From Trissonchulus latispiculum (Eukaryota; Nematoda; Enoplea; Enoplida; Ironidae), in the NCBI GenBank assembly GCA_030248195.1, contig JASAND010020677.1:19240-83239 (forward strand): DNA of 64,000 nt. Reading direction: 5' to 3'. A model generated the notes under the pieces. That model worked only from the letters and a program-made list of their open reading frames with translations, made no database searches and was not told where the DNA came from. Positions within the stretch are counted from its first letter, which is position 1, and every line of letters starts with the position of its first letter. The translations under genes and the position numbers were made by a program. Shown here in pieces: positions 53,326 to 64,000 of the stretch.

Positions 53326-55347
53326 TAGGGTTGCGCCGTTAGCGAAATTACGGGGACGGGCCGGGGCCTTCCCAAAGTGCCGGGCCGGGGCCGGCCCGGC
53401 CCGGGCCCGGCCCCAAGCCCCGGCCCCGTTACACGGCCCCGGCCCCGGCCCCGTTACATGGCCCCGGCCCCGGCCCTGTTACACGGCCCCGGCGGCCCCG
53501 GCGGCCCCGACGGCCCCAGCGTCCCCAGACTCCATTTAACAGCCTTTTGTTTACCCCTTTGCAAGAGTATTGGCAATATACCTCATACTGGCAGTCTTAA
53601 TGCTTCATTCGGATCCTATGTTTAGTACATTGTGAGTGATTTCTCTATTCAGAAGTCCTATCTTCAGCAGTTCAGCACAGCTTAGGCAAGGTTTTTGTGC
53701 TCAAATTATGTAAATTAGGTTTATACAATATTTAAGCAGCAGAACTGATAGCCTACACGCAGTCTTTGCCTATCAGCAATCTAAGCGGTTGCGGAGTTTT
53801 GAGCACCAGTGTTGCTTAGGAGCTACACATAGGTGCATTAGGGAATTAAGTAGTTAGCGTTTGACAGGCGAATCATGAAATTACAATAAATGTTTGGCTT
53901 TTCCAAAATTTGGAATGAAGTAGGAAGAACGTAGGTCGTATTGCTGAACCAAATACTGTAATTGTGCTACTTTGTTATTTTGTATGCTAAGGGAAGGGAA
54001 GACTAGCGCCTGCTAAGAAATCAGAAACCTTTACTTAGGTATTTAAAAAATAATTTCAGTTCAATATCAAAAGAAATAACTAGTGACAAGTCAATCATTT
54101 CGCGATCGTTTCGCGCAAAATAATCTAAAATTGGTTTTCTAATTTTAATTTGTCAATAGTTCAAAATAAGTTTGCAGTATACGCTTTGATTTCTTTACAA
54201 TACAACATTATCTTGCGACATTAACTCCTATTGGACTAGTGAAACTAACGAAATATCAACAAACTGAATTGAGATTAGTTTTCTAAATAGATCAGAGACG
54301 AACTTTAACTTTCCTACCTATCCTTTTCTAAGCAAACCTTGCTGAAATGAAAACAAAAAGCTTCTGGTTCGATCAAAAAACTGGAATATCTCTAAGTCTA
54401 AATCTAATATAGTATATATTATTATATTTTATTTTAATTAATTTATTTAGCAATAATAGTAATTTATTTAAATATCTAATTATACATTCAAAATAACTAA
54501 CAGAAAATAGGGAACGTGAAGCATTGTAAAACAGAAAGTTTTTATATTTCGAAAGTTTACAGGAATTACTGAATTGTTATTAATTTTAATTAATTAGATA
54601 ATTACAAAATGATGCGGGATTTTGCGGAATAGGATTTATGAAATTTGCGGGACTACGAGATCCCGCGGGACGGAACAAGCAAATTTAGTTCGGGGCCGGA
54701 GGGGTGGGCGTCCCGCGTCCATCTGTGGCTGGCACAACGTCACGTTACATGGAATTGTGTGCTGTGCTAGATATACTAGTGATGTTTCAGCACCTGAAAC
54801 TGAAACTGAAAATATTTTCAGTCAGTACGTATTTCAGTTTCAGCACCTAAAACTGAAACTGAAACTGAAATTTATTTGGATGAGATCTGAAACTGAATCT
54901 GAATTTGAAGTTCCTATGAGCAACCGTCTGAAACTGAAAATCAAATAAAATGAGACCTGAAACGGAAACTGAAAAATCAGATAAAATTAGTCCTGAAACT
55001 GAAACTGAATTTGAATCTGAAATTCCGACGAGCAACCGCCTGAAACTGAAATAAAAAGGCTGCCTGAAATATCACTACTACATACGCCAAGAAATAGCCA
55101 TATGCACAGCAGAAAATATATAATAACGTGTGTTATATACGTCCTGACGGCCCGACGGGGCCCACGGGGCCGCCGGGGCTTACGGGGCCGTCGGGGCCCA
55201 CGGGGCCGTCGGGGCCGTGTAACGGGCCCGGGCCCCAAAGTCAACGGGGCCGGGGCCGGGCCGTTTAAAAATTTTGCAGGGCCGGGCCGAAACGGGGCCG
55301 GCCCGGCCCGGGCCCCGGCCCCGTTACACGGCCCCGGCGCAACCCTA
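53326..55347. mobile_element. hAT-type element with GGGCCGGGG arrays, carrying a nested MITE
   Basis: The termini are TAGGGTTGCGCCG and CGGCGCAACCCTA, flanked by C8 on both sides (53318-53325 and 55348-55355), consistent with an 8-bp duplication. Inverted (GGCCCC/GGGGCC)n arrays occupy 53355-53530 and 55145-55335. The middle is AT-rich with no transposase and is interrupted by the 54777-55077 MITE. Confidence 0.78.
54777..55077. mobile_element. GTTTCA-array MITE nested in the 53326 element
   Basis: The termini are TAGTGATGTTTCAG and CTGAAATATCACTA. The flanks AGATATAC and CTACATAC match at five of eight positions, a possible eroded duplication. The interior is (CTGAAA)n. Confidence 0.75.
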
Positions 55348-55359
55348 CCCCCCCCGCAA

Positions 55360-56530
55360 ATTGGTCCCTGTCGAAACGGGGGCACGCTCACTCGCTTTAT
55401 GCTTGCGTGCTAAAGCTCGAAAACAAGCATTACGTGCGCTGGTTCTGTGTCCGTTTCGAGCTTTAGAACACACGCATAGCGGCCAATTTTTTAAGTGAAG
55501 GGTCCAAGTTGCGGGGGGAGGGGTCAGCCGTTAGCGTGTAGAGGATATGTCTCGCTTATAATGCATATAGTGTAACAATTGCCATACTCTTATATATCAT
55601 GTACTCTTTTGGTGTGATGTAGTAAAAATTTTCTGAGGCCGCTTTCAATTTTCAAAACTGGTTTCGGTCCTACCTACATCTGTCCCGGTTCCAAATTAGT
55701 TATCGACCTGAACCACTTCACCGGAAGTGGAACCATCTATAGTTCCGCCCGGAATGTTAACGGCTACAGCTATTGAACTAGAATAAGAATAATAACTTGA
55801 ACTGAAATAGACTATTGAACTATTGAAATTCAATAACGCTCAATTCCAATAGTGGTTTATGCAACAGGAATTTCAGTATTGTTGAATCTAAAAACTAATA
55901 GTTCAATAATTCAATAGTTACTACTATGTACTGAATTTTATGCAGCAGGCCCCAGACCGGAACCAAGCCACAATTAATACTATAAAATTTAAAAAATCTC
56001 AATGAACATGTGGTATAAATTTTTTAACTTAATTTGTTGTTTCTTCTGCTTATACATATTCAAAGGATATATTAATGCATGTGAGGAAAACACGCTTTAG
56101 ATGTACATGAAACAATTAAATATATAATTTAAACCTTTTATGCAATGTTCACAGAAATAAGTACCCACTAGAACGGAAACACTGAACTTTCATTAAAATG
56201 ACTCAGAAATTGTTATGGAATCAGCAGTAAAACCGCTTGTAAATAATAGTGAACAGACAAAGTTTAATTGCTACAAATATTTATTAAGCTGACTAAGATC
56301 AATTCACACAAGCCTGGAAAAAGTTAAAACTGAGAACATTGGCTTTTCAGATTATAACGAATACAAAAAACCAAAAGGAGCAGGATGGTTTAATTTCAGA
56401 AACAGATTTTGTTTTAGGGCTAAAAATTACAACATTTTCCTTATTTTTGTGTCAATTTGTCAATTTTAAATGTGAGAGAAGTGAGTTCTGTGAAAGGTTG
56501 AAATCAGGATTGAAAGATGTGAAGAAAAGT
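55360..56530. other. Intergenic, no gene seen
   Basis: At 55380-55470 there are two inverted matches around AAGCTCGAAA/TTTCGAGCTTTA. The stretch 55780-55930 repeats forms of CTATTGAA/TTCAATAG many times, a degenerate short repeat. Confidence 0.4.
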
Positions 56531-56534
56531 GTTC

Positions 56535-56600
56535 AGGGCGGGGATCGAACCGCCGAGCTTTGGATTAAGAGTAGAACGCTCTACCACTTGCGCTGAGACT
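56535..56600 (-). repeat. tRNA-Lys-like sequence (pseudogene or SINE head)
   Basis: On the minus strand, TCTCAGCGCAAGTGGTAGAG forms an A box/D arm, CTCTTAA resembles a Lys(CTT) anticodon loop, and CGGCGGTTCGATCCCCGCC forms a well-paired T arm. The anticodon stem has mismatches, and an acceptor stem cannot be drawn. It is the best tRNA match in the window. Confidence 0.55.
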
Positions 56601-57254
56601 AGTTGAGACTAGTTCATTACGCTGGGTTGCTGATATTTAACATCTCTGTGCCCTCTGTTAGAAATGGACAAAATCCACCTCGAACAGAATCGAAACAGGG
56701 TTGCACCGACGGTGTTAATGCTAAAAGAAACAAGTTTGGAAAGTTTCGTCAAATTTCTAGGTACTTGATTTGGACCGTGTGCTACCAATAAGTGCTCAAA
56801 AGGATCCACTAGCATAAACTAACCTAGAAACGACTGATGTAGTCACTTTCAATTGCAGCGGATTCCTCTCAAGGTGTTCTTTAATTAAACTTACATAATT
56901 TAAGGTGTATGCAATGTAAGTGGTTAGTTATTATTATCGAAAGTTTTAGATACTAAATATTCAAATCAGGAGTAAAAGCCAATTGTTGAGTTTGTTCCGA
57001 GGATTTGACGAGTCCAATTTAAAGAAAAGCAAGAATTCTTAAAAAGCATGGAAAAAATTATTTCAATTGCTTTTGCTGACTGGTACAACTTTCGACCGAT
57101 TGCAAAGGATATAGGTTTCACTCAAGATTTCAAAATCTCCAGTAAATTTGCCTTAACAAATTCTTCGTGTTAGTTCAATGGATCCCTTAACCCAAGACAA
57201 TAGCGGTACGTAACCGAATGGTATGTATAATGTAGAGCGTTTTTCACAAAACAG

Positions 57255-58800
57255 TAGGACTGGTGAAGACTCTTTCAACGCGTTTAACTCCACTCAAGTT
57301 TAACTTTCGCTCCGTTAACTCTTTCCCGAAACGGGCCGTGTTAAGTTTAACTCGTTTAACTCTGCTTAGGTAGGAGCTCTCCAATCAGAATACGGAGTGA
57401 GTAATAAGCTTTGTCGTTGACATTTGCAATGGGTCCGCCTTAACTGGTCCTGTTGGCTGGTTTATGGCCTTAACTCTAACTTTTGGGAGGCAGTCAGTTG
57501 TCTTAGTCAAAAGTTTTGAGGGGGAAGGAGTTTTGCGCGACTGCTAAAACTTTCAACTTGTCTTCTTGACTGCACAAATTGCTAGAGGACAAGGCTTATA
57601 GACTGCGGCGCACTGCGTGCAAACTCTGCAAACCTCTATCCCTTCGTGTTGCTATTGCACTGCTGCAAGCCAAGCTCGTCTTGCCGAGGCACACTGCAGA
57701 GGGGAAATAGCTTGAGATGTGTGTTAAGTGTATGTGTCTAGGTGTCTGTGTAACAGCGGACTATTTATATTTTACCTCAAAACTGAAACACATTCGGAGG
57801 GGGAACGGGACGAAACATTTTTCGATTTTCGTTGGTTTTTGGGATTTTGAAAAAAATTATATTTTCAAAAATTAATTGCTACAGCTAGGATAGCCTTAGT
57901 GTATACTTTATCAAACTGTTACGTTGACAGGTCAAACGTTTTGAGGACCCCGGCCCCCCGATTTTATTTTCGGGGGGCAGGCTTCACTCAAAAGTTTCGA
58001 CTGCAGGCTGACTGGTTGCAGCCTTCATTGCAAAGCAAAGCAGGGCGACTTTTGCAATAGGCAGTCCACACGCCAGTGCAACGGATAATGTTATTGCCCC
58101 TGCAGTGTATGCTAAAAGAATTGCTGTCTCACTTGTTTTGCAGTCACTGCGAAGGGCATCGCTTGCTTTCTACTTCTCCGCTTTTATTCCCCCCACCTAG
58201 GTACCTTCCAACCCCATTGGCTCTAACCCGCTTGCCCCGGTACCCTCATGAAATTTCGGTAATTTAGGGTCCTGGAAACGCGGCGGTAAGACATGGGTCT
58301 ATTAGGTTTCCTAATGTTACTAATAATTTGTTAACTGTCCGAGACTTAATTCTAAAGTGTTGTAGTCGAAAACCAAATTAAATCTTTACTCAATAGATTA
58401 AAATTTGATATTTGATTTGCACAAAACGAATGAATTACTCTCTTGTCATTGGCTTGGCTTAGACATTCTGTATTTGAGCTCTGAGATGGACCTGAAAACG
58501 TTTGGGTTATTGGCCTTGTTGTAAAAGTTTTTCTTGTCTATAATGTTATGACTGGCTAAGATAAATTATGATTATTTATGAAAATCTTTTCGAATCAAAG
58601 AGTTAGCTGTCATTTCGTTCATGTTTTCTATATTGGCGTTTTCCCCAAAAAAAGGGCCAAAAAGAGGGGCTCAGGTAGGCTAACTTTAACTCGATCCTTT
58701 TTATGAAAGAGTTATACGAGGGAACCAAACTTGAGTAGGGCTAAACGAGTTAACTTTAACTCTACTCTACTCTGCTCTTTCACGGAAAGGAAATTTTGAT
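57255..58800. mobile_element. Probable element with inverted GTTTAACTC/GAGTTAAC ends
   Basis: CTCTTTCAACGCGTTTAACT at the left is matched by inverted AACGAGTTAACTTTAACTC and CTCTTTCAC at the right (58735-58795), both flanked by ACTCAAGTTT-like sequence. The interior is rich in GCAA/TTGC words. No ORF with a domain is seen. A related single end lies at 61270-61390. Confidence 0.45.
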
Positions 58801-59088
58801 ACCGTTAACATTGGACTACTCTCGGAATTGCGCTAAAAACCGAGTGCGATGTTGTTCGTTCGCTGGTACTGAAACAATTCTGAAAGGAATTGATACTAAA
58901 TTTATTAACACATCAGTGGTGATTTTTCTAGCCTAGTGCTGATTTTTCATGTCACTGTTTGAAAGCCATAAATTCTATTCCATCATCTCCCTTAATAAAA
59001 TTGCAATAAATCGCTTGAGATCGTAGAATTTTTTTACATTTTGTAAATAATTTTAAATTATTTTAAATTAATAAAATGCCCCAGGAAC

Positions 59089-59425
59089 TAGATATGAGCA
59101 CGGGCCGGGGTTTTGCGGCTCGGCCCGGCCCGCTGACAAAATTTTTCGTCCCTGTCCGCCCCGCAATAGAAAATTCCAAAATTTTACTAACAATATGCTT
59201 CAAAGGCATGATGGAAGCTGGGTAGGCTAAATTTTACTACGAAATGTTAAATTTTGCTGTAAAATACCCAGAATGAGAAATGTTTAGCTAATTCTAGTGA
59301 TTTCACAACATTTTGTAGAGCCGATCCGGCCCGTTTTAGCCCTCTCCGGCCCGCAACAAAAAATTCCTCGGCCCGGTCCGCCAACGAATAGATGTCGGTC
59401 CGGCGTGTCGAAATGCTCATCTCTA
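59089..59425. mobile_element. hAT-type MITE with GGCCCGG arrays
   Basis: The termini are TAGATATGAGCAC and TGCTCATCTCTA. Subterminal GGCCCGGCCCG arrays are in inverted orientation. CAGGAAC occurs next to both ends but is displaced by three bases on the right, so the duplication is not exact. Confidence 0.7.
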
Positions 59426-60309
59426 GCTCAGGAACACAACATATGGTGAAATACCGTTTCTCGTATATATTTACTGTTCTTCTGGCTAGCTTTTAGCTTT
59501 GCACAGGTTACAGCTTACATTGCATTTACAACATGTATTACAATAATACAGCCTTCGTACAGCCAGTTGTCGCTTGTCATTTTTGCATTGATATAATTCT
59601 TTCGTAATGGAAAAATCTTAAATTGTCAAATTCAAACACACACACATGTACAGTCAGTGTAATGTGCACACTAGATGTAAGCTAACGTTATCAGTTAGCC
59701 ATGATTTGTGCATTAAAGAGTGCTGTGCTGTGCTTTTGCTGAAAGTCTAGCGAAATTACGCAACAGCCCAGAGCCTAAGTTTACAGCTAACAACGCTCCT
59801 ATACAGCGTGCTTGCTGTTTGAGATGCAATCTGTGTAGCTTTGCATTTTTACCCCAGCCTAGTCAAACCGCACACATCAACAATGTGTGTTGTTTTAATT
59901 TTTTCCATATTTTGTGTCGAGTCGACTTATAGAATTTTTGAATTTTTAAATTTCTCTCTCTGTCTGAAGAGGATCACTTTCCTCCAAAATCGGATTTTTT
60001 CGGTTTCTGAGTCGAATTCTGTTAAAAGCACTGAAAAATTTCTGGGCGTTTCTTTCCAAAATGACTAATGACGAAATATCCACCTTTGGTGGTCGCGTTG
60101 TGCTGTGCTCTCGAAACAAAAGTTTCAAACGTTCATCATTATGGATACCTAGTCACCTACATATAACCAATGCTATTTTTTATTTATTTTTTCCTATCTT
60201 CTGAATGAACTTTAGATAATTTTCTGGCAAAGAAACTTATGAATTCCAGTGTCATAATCCGAAGCGAACGAGCTGATCAGCAGCAAGAATTAGGGTTAGG
60301 AGCAGACAT

Positions 60310-60505
60310 GTGCGGGAGGGGAAGTTTTTGGGGGGGGGGGGGGTGGCGGGGCGGCCGAAGGCCCGAAAACCAGATTTTCCGGTTTACCGGAAAAAATCTG
60401 GATTCTGGGGGGGGGGTAAGGGACCCCTCGTGGGGAGTAGAGCTCCGGTCTGGGGGCGGGGGGTGAAAACCCTCCCCAACCCCACCCCACCCCCAAGCAC
60501 ACGTA
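60310..60505. repeat. G/C-tract repeat
   Basis: A G tract at 60331-60350, GCGGCCGAAGGCCCGAAA, an ACCGGAAAAAATCTGG palindromic stretch and C tracts at the right. CATGTGCGGGAGGGG and CCCCAAGCACACGTATG may be imperfect inverted termini. Confidence 0.5.
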
Positions 60506-60819
60506 TGGTTAGGAGGAGTCGTAACCCTAAAGTCTTCGATTCCTCTGACGGACGAACAACTGAGCCGCACAGGCATCAACGGACCCAGCTAGAATTCCCA
60601 GATCCTGAAGCGTGTCTGGGGTTTCGAATCCCATTCAAGTTTTTCTTTTTTCTTTTTCAAAACTACATCTCCCTTCCTTACAGTGTCTTGTCTTCTCAGC
60701 ACTATCAGGTGTCTCCCTTTTGTGACTTAAGAAAAGAATAGATGGGTATACAAGTTAAATATTTGAGGTCAACTAAGGTGGGTGGGTAGGAAAATTTCCC
60801 AGTGGAAAGTGGTCAAGTC

Positions 60820-61395
60820 CAATTTGTTGACTTTTGCAACAAAGCTGGGGTCTTCGGTTGGTTTGCAATTTGTAGCCTGTGCGTGCAGTGTGCACTTTTA
60901 GCGTTCTTCATTAAACCGTTTGCACGTCACGCTGTGGTGCACGCTGAGCGCGTGTAGCGTGCAGTGTGCACTCACTGCAATGAGTGTGTTATACTTTTGC
61001 TCTGTGAGGCTAGCTATACGCCTATTAGCTAACTTTTGTTGGGGGTGGACCGGTTTAAGACAGCTGCGAATTTGTGTGCAACTTTTGCAATTTCATTGCA
61101 ACTGCAAGCCTGAGCGCTGTTTGCAGTTTCGGAAGGGAGTTGTCGTGAAGATTACTTTTGCAGGTTTCATCTCAAAAGCATTCTTCGAATGTTTGGCTGG
61201 CGTTCTTAATATGTCCATATTTTTATTTGTCACTTTGTAAATGAGCATATACCAGGAAAAGTCAAAGGGCCTTTTCAACAAAGGTTAGCGTAGAGTTAAA
61301 ATCCTTTTCAAAGCCAAACTTGAACGGAATTTAACGAGTTAGAGTTAATATTAACTCTACTCTACTCTAATTTACTCTACCCTTTATTGAAGAGG
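60820..61395. repeat. GCAA/TTGC-rich repeat with an AGTTAAC-type end
   Basis: TGCAACTTTTGCAA words, then at 61275-61390 GAGTTAAAAT...TTAACTCTACTCTACTC, like the edges of the 57255 element. Probably a partial copy of that family. Confidence 0.4.
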
Positions 61396-61916
61396 CACGC
61401 ATACCCTGACCCTAGTGCCATTTTCCTATACTTTGGTATGGCGTTATGTGAAGTGAAATTGAGTTCGCAGAAGACAGAATGTTTCTAATTTTCTTATAAT
61501 TTTTTGTATTTTAATTTAAATTGTTCATTTTGAAATCATTAATTTGGATGATTTAATTTGAAATGTGCAAATTTTAATTTTAACTTTAATTTAATTAGAT
61601 AATAATGACCCACCTGGATGAGTGAAAATTTTAATGCTAAAGCTCTTTCACTTAGATGAATAATTTTAATTTTTTAATAATTCTCTATATTATTTATGCA
61701 ATTGTATCCATAAAAGTTGCACCTATACATAGTTATGAGTTATTAAGCTAATTTTAAAGTACGCGAAACAATGCCCGCGATTGAAAACTACCAGGTAGCA
61801 GGTGTTTCAATTCGGACATTAATGCAGAAAAAACCCAGAGGTTTCTAAAACTTGATGAAATTTTAAAAATCGAATCTGTGTAGCTCCATGAGATTGCAAA
61901 AAATTTCTTGGCCCAA

Positions 61917-61975
61917 GTGAGTTTCGAACTCTGAACCTCTAGTTCATAGACTCAAATGCTATACCAACTAGAGAG
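61917..61975 (-). repeat. tRNA-like fragment (probable SINE head)
   Basis: On the minus strand, TCTAGTTGGTATAGCAT (A box) and TCAGAGTTCGAAACTCAC (B box) are spaced about 25 bp apart, as in a tRNA. Confidence 0.5.
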
Positions 61976-62865
61976 TATATAGAGAGTGTTTTAGCTAAAT
62001 ATATCTACAAACCCCGGCTATAGAGACTTTGAGACAGTTTTAGCTACATATAAATTATATAATTATCAGCCAAATTTTGCCAGAACAGAAAAGGATATTT
62101 TCACAACCGTTTAGAACAAAAATATAGTTGACTTTAACTTTAGATAATTCTAATCCAACATTGGCCAGCGGCCGACTAATTACACTTGGCTAGCAAAGGT
62201 CAAGCTCTCAAGCCAAGCCGACCGGACAAAATTTCGGCTAAGCCCAGCACCAATTATACTTCCTCCGTAAATTGCTATTGATTAAAGTTAGAATTGCAAT
62301 TAACCTAGAAAGTGGTCAACTCTTTAGAAGTGCCGATTGTCAGGAACAAATTGCAGGCAGAACTGCAGAAATGCAAAAAATTCACATTGCTGTAAAAGTC
62401 TTTGCTCTGAACAGAAACTTTTTCAGTACTCAAAATTTCAATTCCTTTTGAAATTGCACGAAAACTGCAATCACGACTTTAAACTTCCAGATCTCAAATT
62501 AGAAAAACGTTAGGGCCATTTTGTACAAGTCGCTCCATTGAGTATTGTGCTCCAGTTTTGTCCGTTTTTTCCAACCGTAGCTGGTGGTTTTGGCGACTTT
62601 TTTCTTGCTTTCCACGGTTATACGATAAAAATTCTTGTGTTGATTTTTGTTGTCAAGTCGCCAAACAAATGTTGTCAAAATAATAACAATGCTTTATATA
62701 GGGACTGGTCCTTGTGTTTAAAGGCGAAAAGTTTTGATGTAGAAAGTTACAAGGTATTTTTGAGAACCTTACTACGTCATCGTCATAATTACAGTATGCT
62801 GTCTGACAAACTTGCTTGAGCTTGACGGGCTGTTTATGTTGTCATAGAACTTACGACTATATTTT

Positions 62866-63008
62866 TCTTGTATATTATTATTATCATTATTATTACTATT
62901 ATTATTACTATTATTATTATTATTATTTTTATCATTGAGGAGCATTTTGCTTTGGAAAGAAACAATTTTTGACATTATTATTATTACTATTATTGTTATT
63001 ATCATCAA
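62866..63008. repeat. (TTA)n/(ATT)n trinucleotide microsatellite
   Basis: Runs of TATTATTATTAC occur at 62866-62935 and 62975-63006. Confidence 0.9.
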
Positions 63009-63448
63009 TTTTGTGTTTTTTGCACTCTTTGCATGGTGATCTTACATCGCGGTGCTTTCAGCTAATTTCTATTTTGATTTCTATTTCTTAACTAGTTGGC
63101 AAGGTTACCCTACAGTTATCCTTACATCCTTAAAAAGAAGAAAATTTTACATGCAGAATTTACAAATTTTGCATTTAAATTTTCAGTGTGAATCTTTGAA
63201 AATATTTCAAGCAAGGACAAATGCATTTTTAATATCAATTTTTGTCTGGGCGCAGACGTTGCACAATATCTATAAATTTCGGTTGATATCTGGACGGAAC
63301 TGGATTACAATAGGGACGCCCTCTCACAAGTTCGGGCACAAAAGTTGAGACCAATTTTGAATATCCACTTCTTCCTGTGAAATTCTTTGCATCTGATTTT
63401 TAAATTGATACAATCATTTGAGAACCTCATATACCTAGCAAAAATTTG

Positions 63449-63504
63449 TCCAGTCGGTGAATTGAACCAGGACCCCTTTTGCTTCCGCCTGAAAGACTCG
63501 ATTC
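63449..63504 (-). repeat. tRNA-like fragment, B-box half
   Basis: On the minus strand, GGTCCTGGTTCAATTCACC fits a B box. The upstream half is poor. Confidence 0.35.
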
Positions 63505-63548
63505 CAGAAATAAAGTTTCCCTCTAACCGAGAGCCCAGCCAAAATCCG

Positions 63549-63627
63549 GCAGCAAGCGGAATTCGAATCCAGGGCGGTTCCAGCCTTTGGATTTCTGAAT
63601 CCGATTACAGCGATGCCGTCTCCCGGG
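63549..63627 (-). repeat. tRNA-like fragment (Ser-type length)
   Basis: On the minus strand, GAGACGGCATCGCTGTAATC precedes CCCTGGATTCGAATTCCGC (B box). The extra length before the T arm could be a variable arm as in tRNA-Ser/Leu, or drift. Confidence 0.35.
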
Positions 63628-63797
63628 AAAGTTGGGTCCAGTTTTTGTTTGATTGTAAAATGAAATATAATTAGGTCATTAATGACCCCTAGTAACTATA
63701 ATTGTCAACCTTCAGAGCAGTGAACTGAAGTGGGACTTTTTTTAAAATCTTTTAATCTGAAATCCCAGTTCTCCTATATTTACGCTACACCGTCAAC

Positions 63798-64000
63798 TAG
63801 AGATGAGCATTTCGGCCCATCGGCCCGGCCCCGCCCGGGTCGGGCCGACCTCCATTGGTTAGCGGGCCGGGCCGAGCTAGACCGAGAAAATTTTTTAACT
63901 GCAGGCCGGAGCGAGCCGAAACGGGCCGGATCAACTCTAGAAACTGTTGTAAAATCACTAAAATTAGCTACACATTTACTAATTCTGGTTATTTTATAGC
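63798..64000. mobile_element. Left part of a hAT-type GGCCCGG MITE, cut by the window end
   Basis: It starts TAGAGATGAGCATTTCGG, matching the complement of the right terminus of the 59089 element, followed by GGCCCGGCCCCGCCCGGG. The right end is outside the window. Confidence 0.7.

Noticed and set aside
56535..56600. Functional tRNA-Lys gene
   Set aside because: The T arm and A box are good, but the anticodon stem is mismatched and no acceptor stem can be paired.
60310..60741. 143-codon ORF and its antisense partners
   Set aside because: The frame is opened by G/C homopolymer tracts of a repeat.
1..64000. CRISPR array, bacterial operon or phage
   Set aside because: Tandem repeats here lack regular unique spacers. 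Genes are intron-split and eukaryotic, with no ribosome-binding-site architecture.

Overview
This is a stretch of nuclear genome from an animal, most likely an invertebrate. Genes are split by GT-AG introns, intergenic DNA and introns are AT-rich, and transposable elements are dense. The gene content (glutamate transporter, Ly6/uPAR-type GPI protein, inositol-phosphate kinase) is bilaterian. A flatworm or another lophotrochozoan is possible, but I cannot fix the phylum from this window.

Layout. Positions 127-3094 (+) are the last five coding exons of an SLC1 excitatory amino-acid transporter that begins left of the window. Positions 3767-11291 are mainly mobile DNA: a G-tract repeat, a Tc1/mariner-like element with 320-bp inverted termini (4519-5843), a small AT-hook protein gene with an abruptly ended linker-histone-like segment (6062-6355, -), and a 3.6-kb foldback element with a 6-bp target duplication (7707-11291). 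Positions 11493-14111 (-) are a complete three-exon gene for a 497-residue GPI-anchored protein with three Ly6/uPAR domains. A small unrecognised coding exon lies at 14806-15012 (+). From 15.0 to 30.2 kb I see no convincing host gene, only repeats, tRNA-like SINE fragments and hAT-type MITEs.

Positions 30234-48158 (+) are a complete ITPK1 gene. Its ten coding exons join in phase to 684 codons including the stop. They include a 25-nt micro-exon and a 324-codon low-complexity last exon. Its introns hold several tandem-repeat arrays and many short transposons, several with intact target duplications. From 48.2 kb to the end I find no gene. That region holds hAT-type MITEs filled with short motif arrays (GGGCCGG or GTTTCA), one of them nested in another, plus more tRNA-like fragments and microsatellites.

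The three main genes are separate loci and do not form a pathway or cluster. The most unusual material is the 6-bp-TSD foldback element with coding remnants in its arms, the set of MITEs whose interiors are motif arrays, and the repeated 149-bp unit inside ITPK1 intron 4 with relatives in other ITPK1 introns.
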